NCBI GenBank assembly: GCA_963933195.1
Contig: CAWVUS010000099.1
Location: forward strand, 1-16,550
Length of the DNA stretch: 16,550 bases
Origin: UBA8437 sp963933195
GTDB lineage: Bacteria > Planctomycetota > Planctomycetia > Planctomycetales > Planctomycetaceae
Reading direction: 5' to 3'
The position numbers were made by a program, and so were the translations under genes. Below the pieces are notes generated by a model, which was not told where the DNA came from, made no database searches, and saw nothing but the letters and a program-made list of their open reading frames with translations. Of this stretch, positions 1 to 7,245 are shown piece after piece; within the stretch, counting starts at the first letter, position 1; every line of letters begins with the position of its first letter.

Positions 1-1
1 C

Positions 2-1519
2 CGTGACAAGGTGGCCAAGTTGTTCAAGCAGGATGGTGGCCAGATTCGGGCCTTCGCTGCCCTGCCCGATCTTGGGCTCGAGGTGACTTACTGTGACGAG
101 ACCAAGCGAGTCATCGCCGGAGATTATTCCGGGGTGGTTCGAGTCTACAATGCTGCTGACGGTAAGGTCGTCGGCGAGTTGTCGGTCAACCCGGTGACGC
201 TCGACCAACGGCTTACCACGGCCAATCAACTGGTTGTTACGACCAAGGGCGAAAACGACAAGCAGCAGGCGGCGCTGAAGGTTGCCCAGACTGCAGCCAA
301 CAAGGTGAAGGCGGACCTCGATGCGGCCAACAAGACAATCACGACGCTGCAGGCCAAGGAGAAGACTCTCGCGGCCAGCATGAAAACCTACCAGGGGCAG
401 ATCAAGACGTTCACCACCGAACAGGCTGCCGCGGCCAAGACGGTGGCTGCCCTGGCTCCGGTTGTGCCTCTTTTGAAAGAGACCGCAGATAAGGCCAAGG
501 TTACGGCTGCCAAGGCCGCGGGGGACAAGGAATTGGCCGCACTGGCGGCGAATCTCAAGGCTGTCTTTGACAAGCGGAATGGGACGTTGGTGACGGCCAA
601 GAAGACCAATGACGAGAAGACCAAGGCATTGGCCAAGAGCAAAGCCGACCTGGGCACCGCGCAGAAGGACGACAAAACGGCCAAGGCCGGGCTGGTGGCG
701 ACCAAGAAGCGGGCCGAGGCATTGACGAAGGCCATGAAGCCTGCCGGTGAAAAGCTCGTTGCCGCACAAAAGATCGCGGCGACTGCCAGCGGCAATTTCG
801 CAGCGGCCAACAAATCGGTCGTGCGATGGAAGGACGAGATCGAGTTCGTCAAGGTACTGGATGTCTACGGGGCCAAGGAGAGTGATTTCAATAGCGCTGC
901 CGATGGTTTGGCGCAAGCGGAGGGAGAGTTGGGATTGCTGCAGAAGGCCCTGGAACAAAAAAACACTGCCGCCGCTGGTGCCGACAAGGTCTACAAGGCG
1001 GCCGTTGTCGAGGTCACCAAGGCAACCAAGGGGGTTGCCGATGCCCAGAAGGCTCATGCCACAGCCACCAGTTCGGTGGCCGTGCTGACCAAGGCGATCC
1101 CCCTGCTCAAGGACGCATTCGACAAGGCCACGGCCGCAGCCAAGGCCACCGGTGACAAGGAGCTTGCCGCGCTCGCCACCGGGCTCAACGGAGTTCATGG
1201 CAAGAAGGTCAAGGCGCTGGAGGAGGGCAAGAAACTTGTTGTCACCCGAAAGGCCGAGGTCGATAAGGCGCAGGCCGTACTGGTGGCCATGCAGAAGGCC
1301 GCAACCGCCTCGCAAGTGGCATTGACTGCCGCACAGAAACGCGTGGCAGACCAGGTCGCGACGATCAAGCCGGCCCAGGCCAAGGTGGTGGCGGCCAAGA
1401 AGGCCAACGATGCGGCCAAGGCACAACTGGACGCCGTTCAGAAGCAGGTCGACGTCTTCAAGGCCAAGACGGCCCAGGCTCCCGGGAAAGCACAGCCGGC
1501 GACAGCCAAGGCGGGATGA
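2..1519 (+). CDS. WD40-tail / long alanine-lysine coiled-coil protein (5' partial)
   Basis: The reading frame is open to the left edge (codons R-D-K precede the GTG at 11), so the true start lies outside the window. The first ~65 residues look like the last blade of a WD40 propeller (VIAGDYSGVVRVYNAADGK). The remaining ~430 residues are almost entirely Ala/Lys/Asp/Gln/Thr with heptad-like spacing, a very long coiled coil with no catalytic motif. The coiled coil is internally duplicated: GDKELAALA occurs at 521-547 and again at 1151-1177, within longer similar blocks (464-556 and 1097-1186), about 210 residues apart. From general knowledge, planctomycetes carry many large proteins joining a c-type cytochrome, WD40 repeats and a coiled coil. 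The missing N-terminus may hold a CXXCH haem domain, but that is inference. The likely role is scaffolding or cell-envelope structure. It is followed after 31 bp by a co-oriented mutase gene. Confidence 0.85.
   Translation, partial: RDKVAKLFKQDGGQIRAFAALPDLGLEVTYCDETKRVIAGDYSGVVRVYNAADGKVVGELSVNPVTLDQRLTTANQLVVTTKGENDKQQAALKVAQTAANKVKADLDAANKTITTLQAKEKTLAASMKTYQGQIKTFTTEQAAAAKTVAALAPVVPLLKETADKAKVTAAKAAGDKELAALAANLKAVFDKRNGTLVTAKKTNDEKTKALAKSKADLGTAQKDDKTAKAGLVATKKRAEALTKAMKPAGEKLVAAQKIAATASGNFAAANKSVVRWKDEIEFVKVLDVYGAKESDFNSAADGLAQAEGELGLLQKALEQKNTAAAGADKVYKAAVVEVTKATKGVADAQKAHATATSSVAVLTKAIPLLKDAFDKATAAAKATGDKELAALATGLNGVHGKKVKALEEGKKLVVTRKAEVDKAQAVLVAMQKAATASQVALTAAQKRVADQVATIKPAQAKVVAAKKANDAAKAQLDAVQKQVDVFKAKTAQAPGKAQPATAKAG
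464..1186 (+). repeat. Intragenic duplication within the coiled coil
   Basis: Two related blocks (464-556 and 1097-1186) share P-L-L-K-[ED], D-K-A and an identical GDKELAALA, about 630 bases apart with a one-residue gap. The DNA of the two copies has diverged at synonymous sites, so the duplication is old or the repeat is kept by selection on the protein. Confidence 0.7.
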
Positions 1520-1550
1520 CCGGTCCAGCGGACCTGGTGTCGAGGACGAG

Positions 1551-2897
1551 ATGCCAACTCGGATACTCAGTATCTCGGGCCTGCGGGGAATCGTGGGCGA
1601 TGGGCTCGAGCCGGAATACATCTCGAGGTTTGCCCGGGCTCTGGCCCGCCTGATCGACGGTGGCACCGTGGTCATCTCTCGCGATGGGCGGGGCAGTGGA
1701 TTGATGGTCCGGGAAGCCGTGTTGTCCGGCCTGGCGGCCGAGGGGTGCCGGGTCCTGGATGCCGGGGTCGCTTCGACACCGACCTGTGGCCTGCTGGTTC
1801 GTCACCTGGGTGCTGCGGCGGGATTGCAGATCACCGCGAGCCACAATCCGGCCGAGTGGAATGGATTGAAACCTTTCGATGCGGCCGGACGCGTGTTCGA
1901 TGCGGAGACCGGCGCGAGACTGATTGCGGAGATGGAGTTGTTGGAGGGGGTGGATGCCAGCCCGGTGTGTACAGATGCGGAAGTGATCGGCAACCCGGGG
2001 GCTGTTCATCGGGATACCGTCGTGGGGATTGTCGACGCGGCGGCGATTCGAGGACGTCGTTTGAGGGTGGTGCTGGACTGCAATCATGGGTCCGGTGCGG
2101 TACTGGGACCGGAATTGCTCAACACGCTGGGCTGCCAGGTCACGGTACTTGGGGGGACCCCCGACGGTGAGTTTGCGCACACCCCCGAGCCTCTCGAGGA
2201 GCACCTCACGGGGCTGTGTCGCGCTGTGGTCGACCACGGGGCAGATGTCGGGTTTGCCCAGGATCCGGATGCCGATCGCCTGGCGATCGTGGACGAGACC
2301 GGGCGTTATATTGGTGAAGAATTGACGATGGCGTTGGCTGCGGATCGGGTTCTGTCCGAAACGCCTGGGCCGATTGTCGTCAATGGGTCCAGCAGTCGGG
2401 TGACCGCGGACATTGTCGAGAGATATCCCGGCAGTTCATTTTTTCGGTCCCATGTTGGAGAGGCAAATGTCGTTGCCAAGATGGATGAGGTCTCGGCCGT
2501 GTTGGGTGGCGAGGGCAATGGTGGGGTGATTGATCCTCGCGTGGGCGGAATCCGCGACAGCTTTGTTGGGATGGCCCTGGTGCTGGATGGTCTGGTTCGG
2601 CGTGAACGAGGCCTCGCGGACTGGGTCGATGAATTTCCGGCCTACGAGATCGTGAAGCAAAAGGTGCCCTGCCCGCCCGACCGGGTGGCCGTGGCGGTCG
2701 AAACGCTGAGGACGGCCTTTGACGACGCGGTGGTGACCGAAGGGGACGGCTTGCGGCTGGATTGGGACGATCGCTGGGTCCAGGTGCGTGGGAGCAATAC
2801 CGAACCGATTGTCCGTGTGATTTCCGAAGCTCCCGATCCCGTGGTGGCCCGCGACCTGTGTGATGCGGTGATCCAGCGGGTTCGCGCGATCGTCTAG
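1551..2897 (+). CDS. Phosphoglucosamine mutase / phosphomannomutase family protein (alpha-D-phosphohexomutase)
   Basis: The product is 448 residues, the usual length for GlmM/PMM-type phosphohexomutases, which move a phosphate between C6 and C1 of a hexose phosphate. All four signatures are visible: TASHNP at residues 95-100 (catalytic phosphoserine S97), DPDADR at 238-243 (Mg2+ site), GGEGNGG at 319-325 (sugar-selecting loop), and RGSNTEP at 413-419 (phosphate-binding loop). ATG at 1551 is preferred because the protein then begins directly with the conserved TRILSISGLRGIVG strand and GAGGA lies 4 bases upstream. An in-frame extension to 1410 overlaps the coiled-coil gene and reads as low-complexity Arg/Pro. 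The sugar loop is GEGNGG, not the GEQSGH of typical bacterial GlmM, so glucosamine versus mannose or glucose specificity cannot be settled. A role in UDP-GlcNAc or other nucleotide-sugar supply is inferred. It converges with the cytochrome gene after 22 bp. Confidence 0.93.
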   Translation: MPTRILSISGLRGIVGDGLEPEYISRFARALARLIDGGTVVISRDGRGSGLMVREAVLSGLAAEGCRVLDAGVASTPTCGLLVRHLGAAAGLQITASHNPAEWNGLKPFDAAGRVFDAETGARLIAEMELLEGVDASPVCTDAEVIGNPGAVHRDTVVGIVDAAAIRGRRLRVVLDCNHGSGAVLGPELLNTLGCQVTVLGGTPDGEFAHTPEPLEEHLTGLCRAVVDHGADVGFAQDPDADRLAIVDETGRYIGEELTMALAADRVLSETPGPIVVNGSSSRVTADIVERYPGSSFFRSHVGEANVVAKMDEVSAVLGGEGNGGVIDPRVGGIRDSFVGMALVLDGLVRRERGLADWVDEFPAYEIVKQKVPCPPDRVAVAVETLRTAFDDAVVTEGDGLRLDWDDRWVQVRGSNTEPIVRVISEAPDPVVARDLCDAVIQRVRAIV

Positions 2898-2919
2898 GCG
2901 GGCGTGCCGTGCACCGGCC

Positions 2920-4290
2920 TCAGAGTGTTTTCAGGAACTCGAGTACCGCTCGCTTTTCCGTCTCGGACAGCTTGTCGGGGAACAGGTGTCCCGCAGCACT
3001 TTTGCCCCGTTTCGTTGTGTCGAAGTAACGTCGCCGCTGACGGGGGCTCGTGGCCGAAATAGGCACGGTTGCGGATTCTTCCGTGACAATTCCAATCCGC
3101 TGGTGATCGAACGAATCGTTCTTGCGGGTCCAGACGACGGGGCGTTGGCTGGGGTGCAGTACGTGCCAGAGGGTGGGGGTCGATCCGTTGTGAAAATACG
3201 GGGCGGTGGCCCAGATCCCGTCCAGCGGGGGCGCGAGATAACCCTGGGGCTCGAGAAGGACCGGGTCCTTCCCATAGCGGCTGAGCCAGCCGGTTTTCAT
3301 CCATTGCCGGTGTTCGGAGGTCAGTGCATTGAGCCGTGTTGGGTCGGTTCCGATTGTTTTCAGTGCCACGATCCGCTGTGGGTATTGGCGATTTGTTCCA
3401 TAGGTGCCGTGGCACGAGCTGCAATGCCGGCGGAAAAGTGCACTGCCGGCCTGGGCCAGTGTTTTGTCAATCGTGCCGGTGTACTTCGGAGGCCGCAGTG
3501 ATTCGATCCATGCCAGGATGTCGCGGAATGCCGGTTCCCAGGATTTCAGTTTTTCGGGGCCATTGGTTGGCAGGAGCATGAACTGCATCAGGACCCGAGG
3601 ATTCTTGGGGGCGAATGCGTCGCAGTACAGGGCAGACTTGTGTCGGACATTCCACAGTGGCGGAGCGTCCATGTCGTGGTGGAGTAGTCTGGGGGGGCGA
3701 CGATCCAGGTGCACCGTCATGTCCTTGTCGCGGTAGGTGCCCAGGACGATACCGAAGACCACCGAGTTGGTCGTGCCCCGGTTGGTGGAAAGCGGCAGGG
3801 TGGCCGAGACAAGATCGAGGTGCGCCGGTGCTTTGAACAAACGGAGCTTGGTGCGGCGGACGTCTTCGATGAGTGTCTGCAAGTCCAGGTGGGTGTTGGG
3901 GAGACCGGGGATCACGCGTCCGTCGACCTTGCCGGCGTGACAGGTCAGGCAGTTCATGACCCAGCCGTTTCCGGCGACTGGAACATGTCCCAGGGCTGGG
4001 ACCGTCGTGGGATCCTTGGCATCAGGGTCGGGCATCAGGCCATAACGATCCAGGGTCAGGCGGCGCCGCGTGGCCAGGTCGGCGTCCTGGGCCGCCTGTC
4101 GATCGGGTTCCGGCCAGTTGGTCCAGAGTTGGTCGAAGACCGCCTGGTCAAAGTCGGGCGGAAGGTAGGCGCGTGTCCGCAAGATCCGGTAGCCCCGGGC
4201 AGCGGCAGATTCTCTCGCGTCAGCCCCCAGTCCATCGGAACAGCAAGAGGCGGCAACCAGGCATGCGATAGTGAGTGTGGCGCGGAGCAT
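2920..4290 (-). CDS. Secreted di-haem cytochrome c, RoxA-like / cytochrome c peroxidase superfamily
   Basis: The product is 456 residues. A Sec signal peptide covers about residues 1-23 (LTIACLVAASCCSDGLGADA), with a cysteine-containing stretch that might instead be a lipobox. There are two haem-c attachment motifs, CLTCH at 114-118 and CSSCH at 290-294, so it should be periplasmic or membrane-attached. The segment YLAPPLDGIWATAPYFHNGS (351-370) is the hallmark of di-haem proteins related to the rubber oxygenase RoxA and to MauG/CcpA peroxidases. DMDAPPLWNVRHKSALYCDA at about 206-225 also fits that group. It could be an oxygenase, a peroxidase or an electron acceptor; the sequence does not decide. 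The ATG lies 3 bp after the dehydratase TAA with no visible Shine-Dalgarno, so translation is probably coupled, making this the last gene of a three-gene operon. Its 3' end faces the mutase gene. Confidence 0.87.
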   Translation of the reverse strand: MLRATLTIACLVAASCCSDGLGADARESAAARGYRILRTRAYLPPDFDQAVFDQLWTNWPEPDRQAAQDADLATRRRLTLDRYGLMPDPDAKDPTTVPALGHVPVAGNGWVMNCLTCHAGKVDGRVIPGLPNTHLDLQTLIEDVRRTKLRLFKAPAHLDLVSATLPLSTNRGTTNSVVFGIVLGTYRDKDMTVHLDRRPPRLLHHDMDAPPLWNVRHKSALYCDAFAPKNPRVLMQFMLLPTNGPEKLKSWEPAFRDILAWIESLRPPKYTGTIDKTLAQAGSALFRRHCSSCHGTYGTNRQYPQRIVALKTIGTDPTRLNALTSEHRQWMKTGWLSRYGKDPVLLEPQGYLAPPLDGIWATAPYFHNGSTPTLWHVLHPSQRPVVWTRKNDSFDHQRIGIVTEESATVPISATSPRQRRRYFDTTKRGKSAAGHLFPDKLSETEKRAVLEFLKTL

Positions 4291-4293
4291 GGA

Positions 4294-6252
4294 TTATTTC
4301 AGAGCATCGGCCAGGGCGTCGGGATCATAGACACATCCACCCCATGTACCGCCGCTTAGCTGCTGGAGTAACGCCCACAGTCGAGTTTCTGGAGGCAGGT
4401 CGGGGTCCGCGGCGAGGTCCGGGCGAGGAGGACGTGTTTCCAGCCGTGCCTGGCCCTCCTGGGCATCAAATCTCTCGTCGCCCTCCCCCACCAAGTCAAT
4501 CTGGCCATCGAGCTGTTTGGTGTCGATGGTGATACTCAGGGTGTCGCCGTCGACCAGCTTGCCAATGGGACCACCGGCAAGGGCCTCGGGGCCGACGTGG
4601 CCGATACAGGCTCCTGTGGACACTCCTGAAAAACGCGCGTCGGTGATCACGGCGACGTTCTTTCCGAATTCCAGGTAGCGCAGTGCCGATGTGATCTGGT
4701 AGGTCTCTTCCATTCCGGCCCCAAGCGGGCCACGACAGATCAGTACGATGATGTCGCCGGACTGGATGGGGTGGTCAGTCTGCCCCTTGACGGCGGCGAT
4801 GGCGTCTCGTTCGGCCGTGAAGACACGGGCGGGGCCAACCATGTGAAACACGCCGTCGTCGTCAACCACGTCCGGGTCGATGGCCGTGCTCTTGATGACG
4901 GATCCTTCCGGGGCCAGGTTGCCGACCGGGAATGTTACCGTGCTGGTCAGTCCCCGATTCCTGGCGGTGTCGGCGTCGAAGATCACGTTGTCGGGGTCGA
5001 TGCCGTCGCGGCTTTGCAACAGGTCCCGGAGTCGTCGCCGGCGTTCGGATTGTTCCCACCATTCGAGCGATTCGCCCAGCGAGTGTCCGGTGACCGTCAA
5101 CGCGTCCAGGTGAAGCAGTCCCTGTGCCCTGAGGTGCAACATGACCTCGGGGACGCCTCCGGCCAGGAAGAACTGGACGGTCGGATGGCCGACGGGCCCG
5201 TTGGGCAGCACGTCAACCAGGCGAGGCACCTGTCGGTTGACCCGGTTCCAGTCGTCGACGGTTGGTCGCGCTCGTCCGGCGGCGAAAGCGATGGCCGGAA
5301 GGTGGAGCAGCAAGTTGGTCGAACCGCCACAGGCGGCGTGCAGCACCATGGCGTTTTCGATGGCGTCGTCGGTGACGATGTCGGTGACACTGATTCGAGC
5401 CTCGGCCAACCCGACCAGGGCGCGAGCACTTCGGACGGCGTTGTCCAGCCAGATGGGTTGGCCGGATGGTGCCAGGGCGGCGTGTGGCAGGCACAGGCCG
5501 AGGGCTTCGGCGACCACCTGGGCCGTTCCGGCTGTTCCCAGGAACTGGCAACCGCCTCCGGGCGAGGCGCAAGCCCGGCAGCCGACGTCGGCTGCATATT
5601 CCAGTGTGATTTCATCATGGGCGAAACGGGCGCCGATCGACTGCACCTTGCCGGCATCTTCTCCATCATCCACCGGGAGGGTGACTCCGCCAGGGACAAT
5701 GATCGTTGGCAATTTTTTGTGTGAGGCCAGGGCGATCATCATGGCCGGCAAGCCCTTGTCGCAGGTTGCCACGCCCAGGACCCCGCGTCGCGTGGGGAGG
5801 GATCGGATCAGTCGGTTCAAGACAACCGCCGCATCGTTGCGATACGCCAGGCTGTCCATCATTGCGGTGGTGCCTTGAGAACGTCCGTCACAGGGGTCGC
5901 TGACAAAGGCGGCGAATGGAATCGATTCGTGGCGGTCAAATTCCCTGGCCGCAGCCTGCATCAACAGGCCGACTTCCCAGTGCCCGGTGTGGTAACCAAG
6001 CGCGATCGGTTGGCCATCATCGGCCCTGATTCCGCCCTGGGTGCTCAGTAACAGGTATTGGGGCCGCGTCAGTTGTTCCGGGGTCCAGCCCATTCCTGCA
6101 TTCTGGGTCATCCCGAAGATGTCGCCACTGGGCCGATCCCGGAGCATCTCGTCGGTCAACGGAAGCGATCCGGATGGGCCAGCCGCAGAGGTGCGGATTT
6201 CGAACAGGTCGTCCTGGTCGGATTCGAGCAACTTGGTGAGAGAAATGCCCAT
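4294..6252 (-). CDS. YjhG/YagF-type dihydroxy-acid (D-xylonate) dehydratase, IlvD/Edd family
   Basis: The product is 652 residues, matching the ~655-residue YjhG/YagF group and longer than IlvD (~560-615). These enzymes dehydrate sugar acids, for example D-xylonate to 2-keto-3-deoxy-xylonate, using an Fe-S cluster and Mg2+. Recognisable stretches, which I recall as nearly identical in E. coli YagF, include FGMTQNAGMGW (46-56), GTTAMMDSLAYRND (127-140), ATCDKGLPA (162-170), GCRACASPGGGCQFLGT (224-240), GGSTNLLLHLPAI (about 310-322) and TDARFSGVSTGACIGHVGPE. Candidate cluster cysteines are C121 (SDPCDGRSQG), C164 (CDKG) and C235. No signal peptide is seen, so it is cytoplasmic. The ATG shares one base with the stop of the upstream deacetylase gene (TGATG), indicating translational coupling. 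The true substrate is unknown; D-xylonate is the family precedent, not something the sequence proves. Confidence 0.93.
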   Translation of the reverse strand: MGISLTKLLESDQDDLFEIRTSAAGPSGSLPLTDEMLRDRPSGDIFGMTQNAGMGWTPEQLTRPQYLLLSTQGGIRADDGQPIALGYHTGHWEVGLLMQAAAREFDRHESIPFAAFVSDPCDGRSQGTTAMMDSLAYRNDAAVVLNRLIRSLPTRRGVLGVATCDKGLPAMMIALASHKKLPTIIVPGGVTLPVDDGEDAGKVQSIGARFAHDEITLEYAADVGCRACASPGGGCQFLGTAGTAQVVAEALGLCLPHAALAPSGQPIWLDNAVRSARALVGLAEARISVTDIVTDDAIENAMVLHAACGGSTNLLLHLPAIAFAAGRARPTVDDWNRVNRQVPRLVDVLPNGPVGHPTVQFFLAGGVPEVMLHLRAQGLLHLDALTVTGHSLGESLEWWEQSERRRRLRDLLQSRDGIDPDNVIFDADTARNRGLTSTVTFPVGNLAPEGSVIKSTAIDPDVVDDDGVFHMVGPARVFTAERDAIAAVKGQTDHPIQSGDIIVLICRGPLGAGMEETYQITSALRYLEFGKNVAVITDARFSGVSTGACIGHVGPEALAGGPIGKLVDGDTLSITIDTKQLDGQIDLVGEGDERFDAQEGQARLETRPPRPDLAADPDLPPETRLWALLQQLSGGTWGGCVYDPDALADALK

Positions 6253-7091
6253 CAGGATGAGGCCCCGGTGTTGGTGGCAAACGGGAAGAGACGCGAGATG
6301 GCTTCGTCGTCAAGAGGTGCTCCGTACTCGCATCCTTCGAAAGCTTCGATCCATCGCATGGATTGGCCCCGTTCGTCACCAAATTGGGCTATCAGCAGGT
6401 CCCGGTGTTGGTCGGCCCGCCCACCAATCCATTGTTGATACTTTTCGCGTGCGTAGGCGTGGCGACCAGCTTCGTCTTCAGGAACCGTGTCCTCGGGCCA
6501 CATGTTGTGTGGCAGCCATTCGAAGAACTGGCTGATGTGACAACACAGCATCTCGACGACCCGGTCGATGACCGGTTCAACATCCACGGCAATTGTGGGG
6601 GAGAACGGGTAGGGGCGGGTGAATCCGTCGGCGAGGTAAGCAATGACGGGGTTCTTGACCAGTGCCGGTGTATCGGGGGCGACGGCGGGTACGGTGACCA
6701 TGTAGGCGGCATCGCAGACCAGGGTGCCGGTGTAACGGTGATCCGGGTGGTAGTCGTAGGGCCGGTGAGTCAGCACAAGGTCTGGTGCCTCGTGACGGAT
6801 CAGCCGGATCAGGTCGAGCCGGTTCTCCAGTGTGGCTTCCAGACCTCCGTCGGGGTGGCCCAGGACATGGTAAGGGATTCCCAGCGTGGCACCGGCCGCA
6901 TTCGCCTCCATGCGGCGGATGTCGGCCAGGCGATCTCCGGGGATCTCGTGATGCCCGGAGCGTCCGTCGGTCATGCTGACGAACGTCACCGCGTGGCCCA
7001 GTTGGCGCCAGAGTGCGGCCGACCCGCCGGCCGAAAGGTCGCAATCATCAGGATGGGCGCCGATGATCAGTATCTTTAGTGGTGTATTCAT
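6252..7091 (-). CDS. PIG-L family deacetylase (LmbE-like, BshB/MshB fold)
   Basis: The product is 279 residues. It is a zinc-dependent de-N-acetylase family whose members remove acetyl or other acyl groups from GlcNAc-type sugars or conjugates. The N-terminal motif GAHPDD (11-16) supplies zinc ligands H13 and D16 and the probable catalytic base D15. RPYDYHPDHRYTG (110-122) supplies the third zinc ligand H118. MLCCHISQF (181-189) carries the further conserved histidine H185 found near the active site of this family. There is no signal peptide, so it is probably cytoplasmic. ATG at 7091 places the first beta strand (LKILIIGAHPDD) at the normal distance; no Shine-Dalgarno is visible. It is the first gene of a tightly packed operon with a sugar-acid dehydratase and a cytochrome c, so its substrate may be an amino-sugar acid or acylated sugar (inference). 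BshB1 in bacillithiol synthesis is an alternative, but no bsh partner genes are nearby. Confidence 0.9.
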   Translation of the reverse strand: MNTPLKILIIGAHPDDCDLSAGGSAALWRQLGHAVTFVSMTDGRSGHHEIPGDRLADIRRMEANAAGATLGIPYHVLGHPDGGLEATLENRLDLIRLIRHEAPDLVLTHRPYDYHPDHRYTGTLVCDAAYMVTVPAVAPDTPALVKNPVIAYLADGFTRPYPFSPTIAVDVEPVIDRVVEMLCCHISQFFEWLPHNMWPEDTVPEDEAGRHAYAREKYQQWIGGRADQHRDLLIAQFGDERGQSMRWIEAFEGCEYGAPLDDEAISRLFPFATNTGASS

Positions 7092-7245
7092 GGTGGGTTG
7101 GTTGTGAGAGAGTCAGGGCAAGAACCCTCACTTTTACCTGTGGAGACAAGGTTTCTCAAACCACATCGGTTTCTGGTGGAGTTGAGCGTGCGTATAATTG
7201 GGGCCTACGGAACTCCAGAAAAGTTGAACGTGGGGAACCAGCACG
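7092..7245. promoter_or_regulatory. Divergent intergenic region between the deacetylase operon and nadA
   Basis: This 154-bp spacer must carry promoters for both divergent units. On the plus strand a perfect TATAAT lies at 7193-7198, about 47 bases before the nadA start, with no convincing -35 at 16-18 bases. A dyad GGTTT-CTC-AAACC lies at 7150-7162, and its half GGTTTCT recurs at 7168-7174, around where a -35 would sit. I could not pick a convincing minus-strand promoter. Confidence 0.5.
7193..7198 (+). promoter_or_regulatory. Candidate -10 box for nadA
   Basis: The hexamer matches the sigma-70 consensus TATAAT exactly and stands out in GC-rich DNA. Predicted transcription would begin near 7205 and give a leader of about 40 bases to the ATG at 7246. 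The hexamer at the -35 position (7170-7175, TTTCTG) is poor, so an activator or a relaxed -35 would be needed. Confidence 0.45.

Noticed and set aside
1410..1550. N-terminal extension of the phosphomutase frame
   Set aside because: It overlaps the coiled-coil gene and reads as Arg/Pro/Ser-rich noise; the family's conserved first strand starts right after ATG 1551.
4771..5724. Long plus-strand ORF (317 codons) opposite the dehydratase gene
   Set aside because: The minus-strand frame is an unmistakable YjhG/YagF homologue along its full length. The antisense frame is a GC-rich shadow with no recognisable domain.
6252..7091. Bacillithiol or mycothiol deacetylase (BshB/MshB) identity for the PIG-L protein
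   Set aside because: The fold and metal motifs fit, but no bsh/msh partners are nearby and the operon partners point to another substrate.
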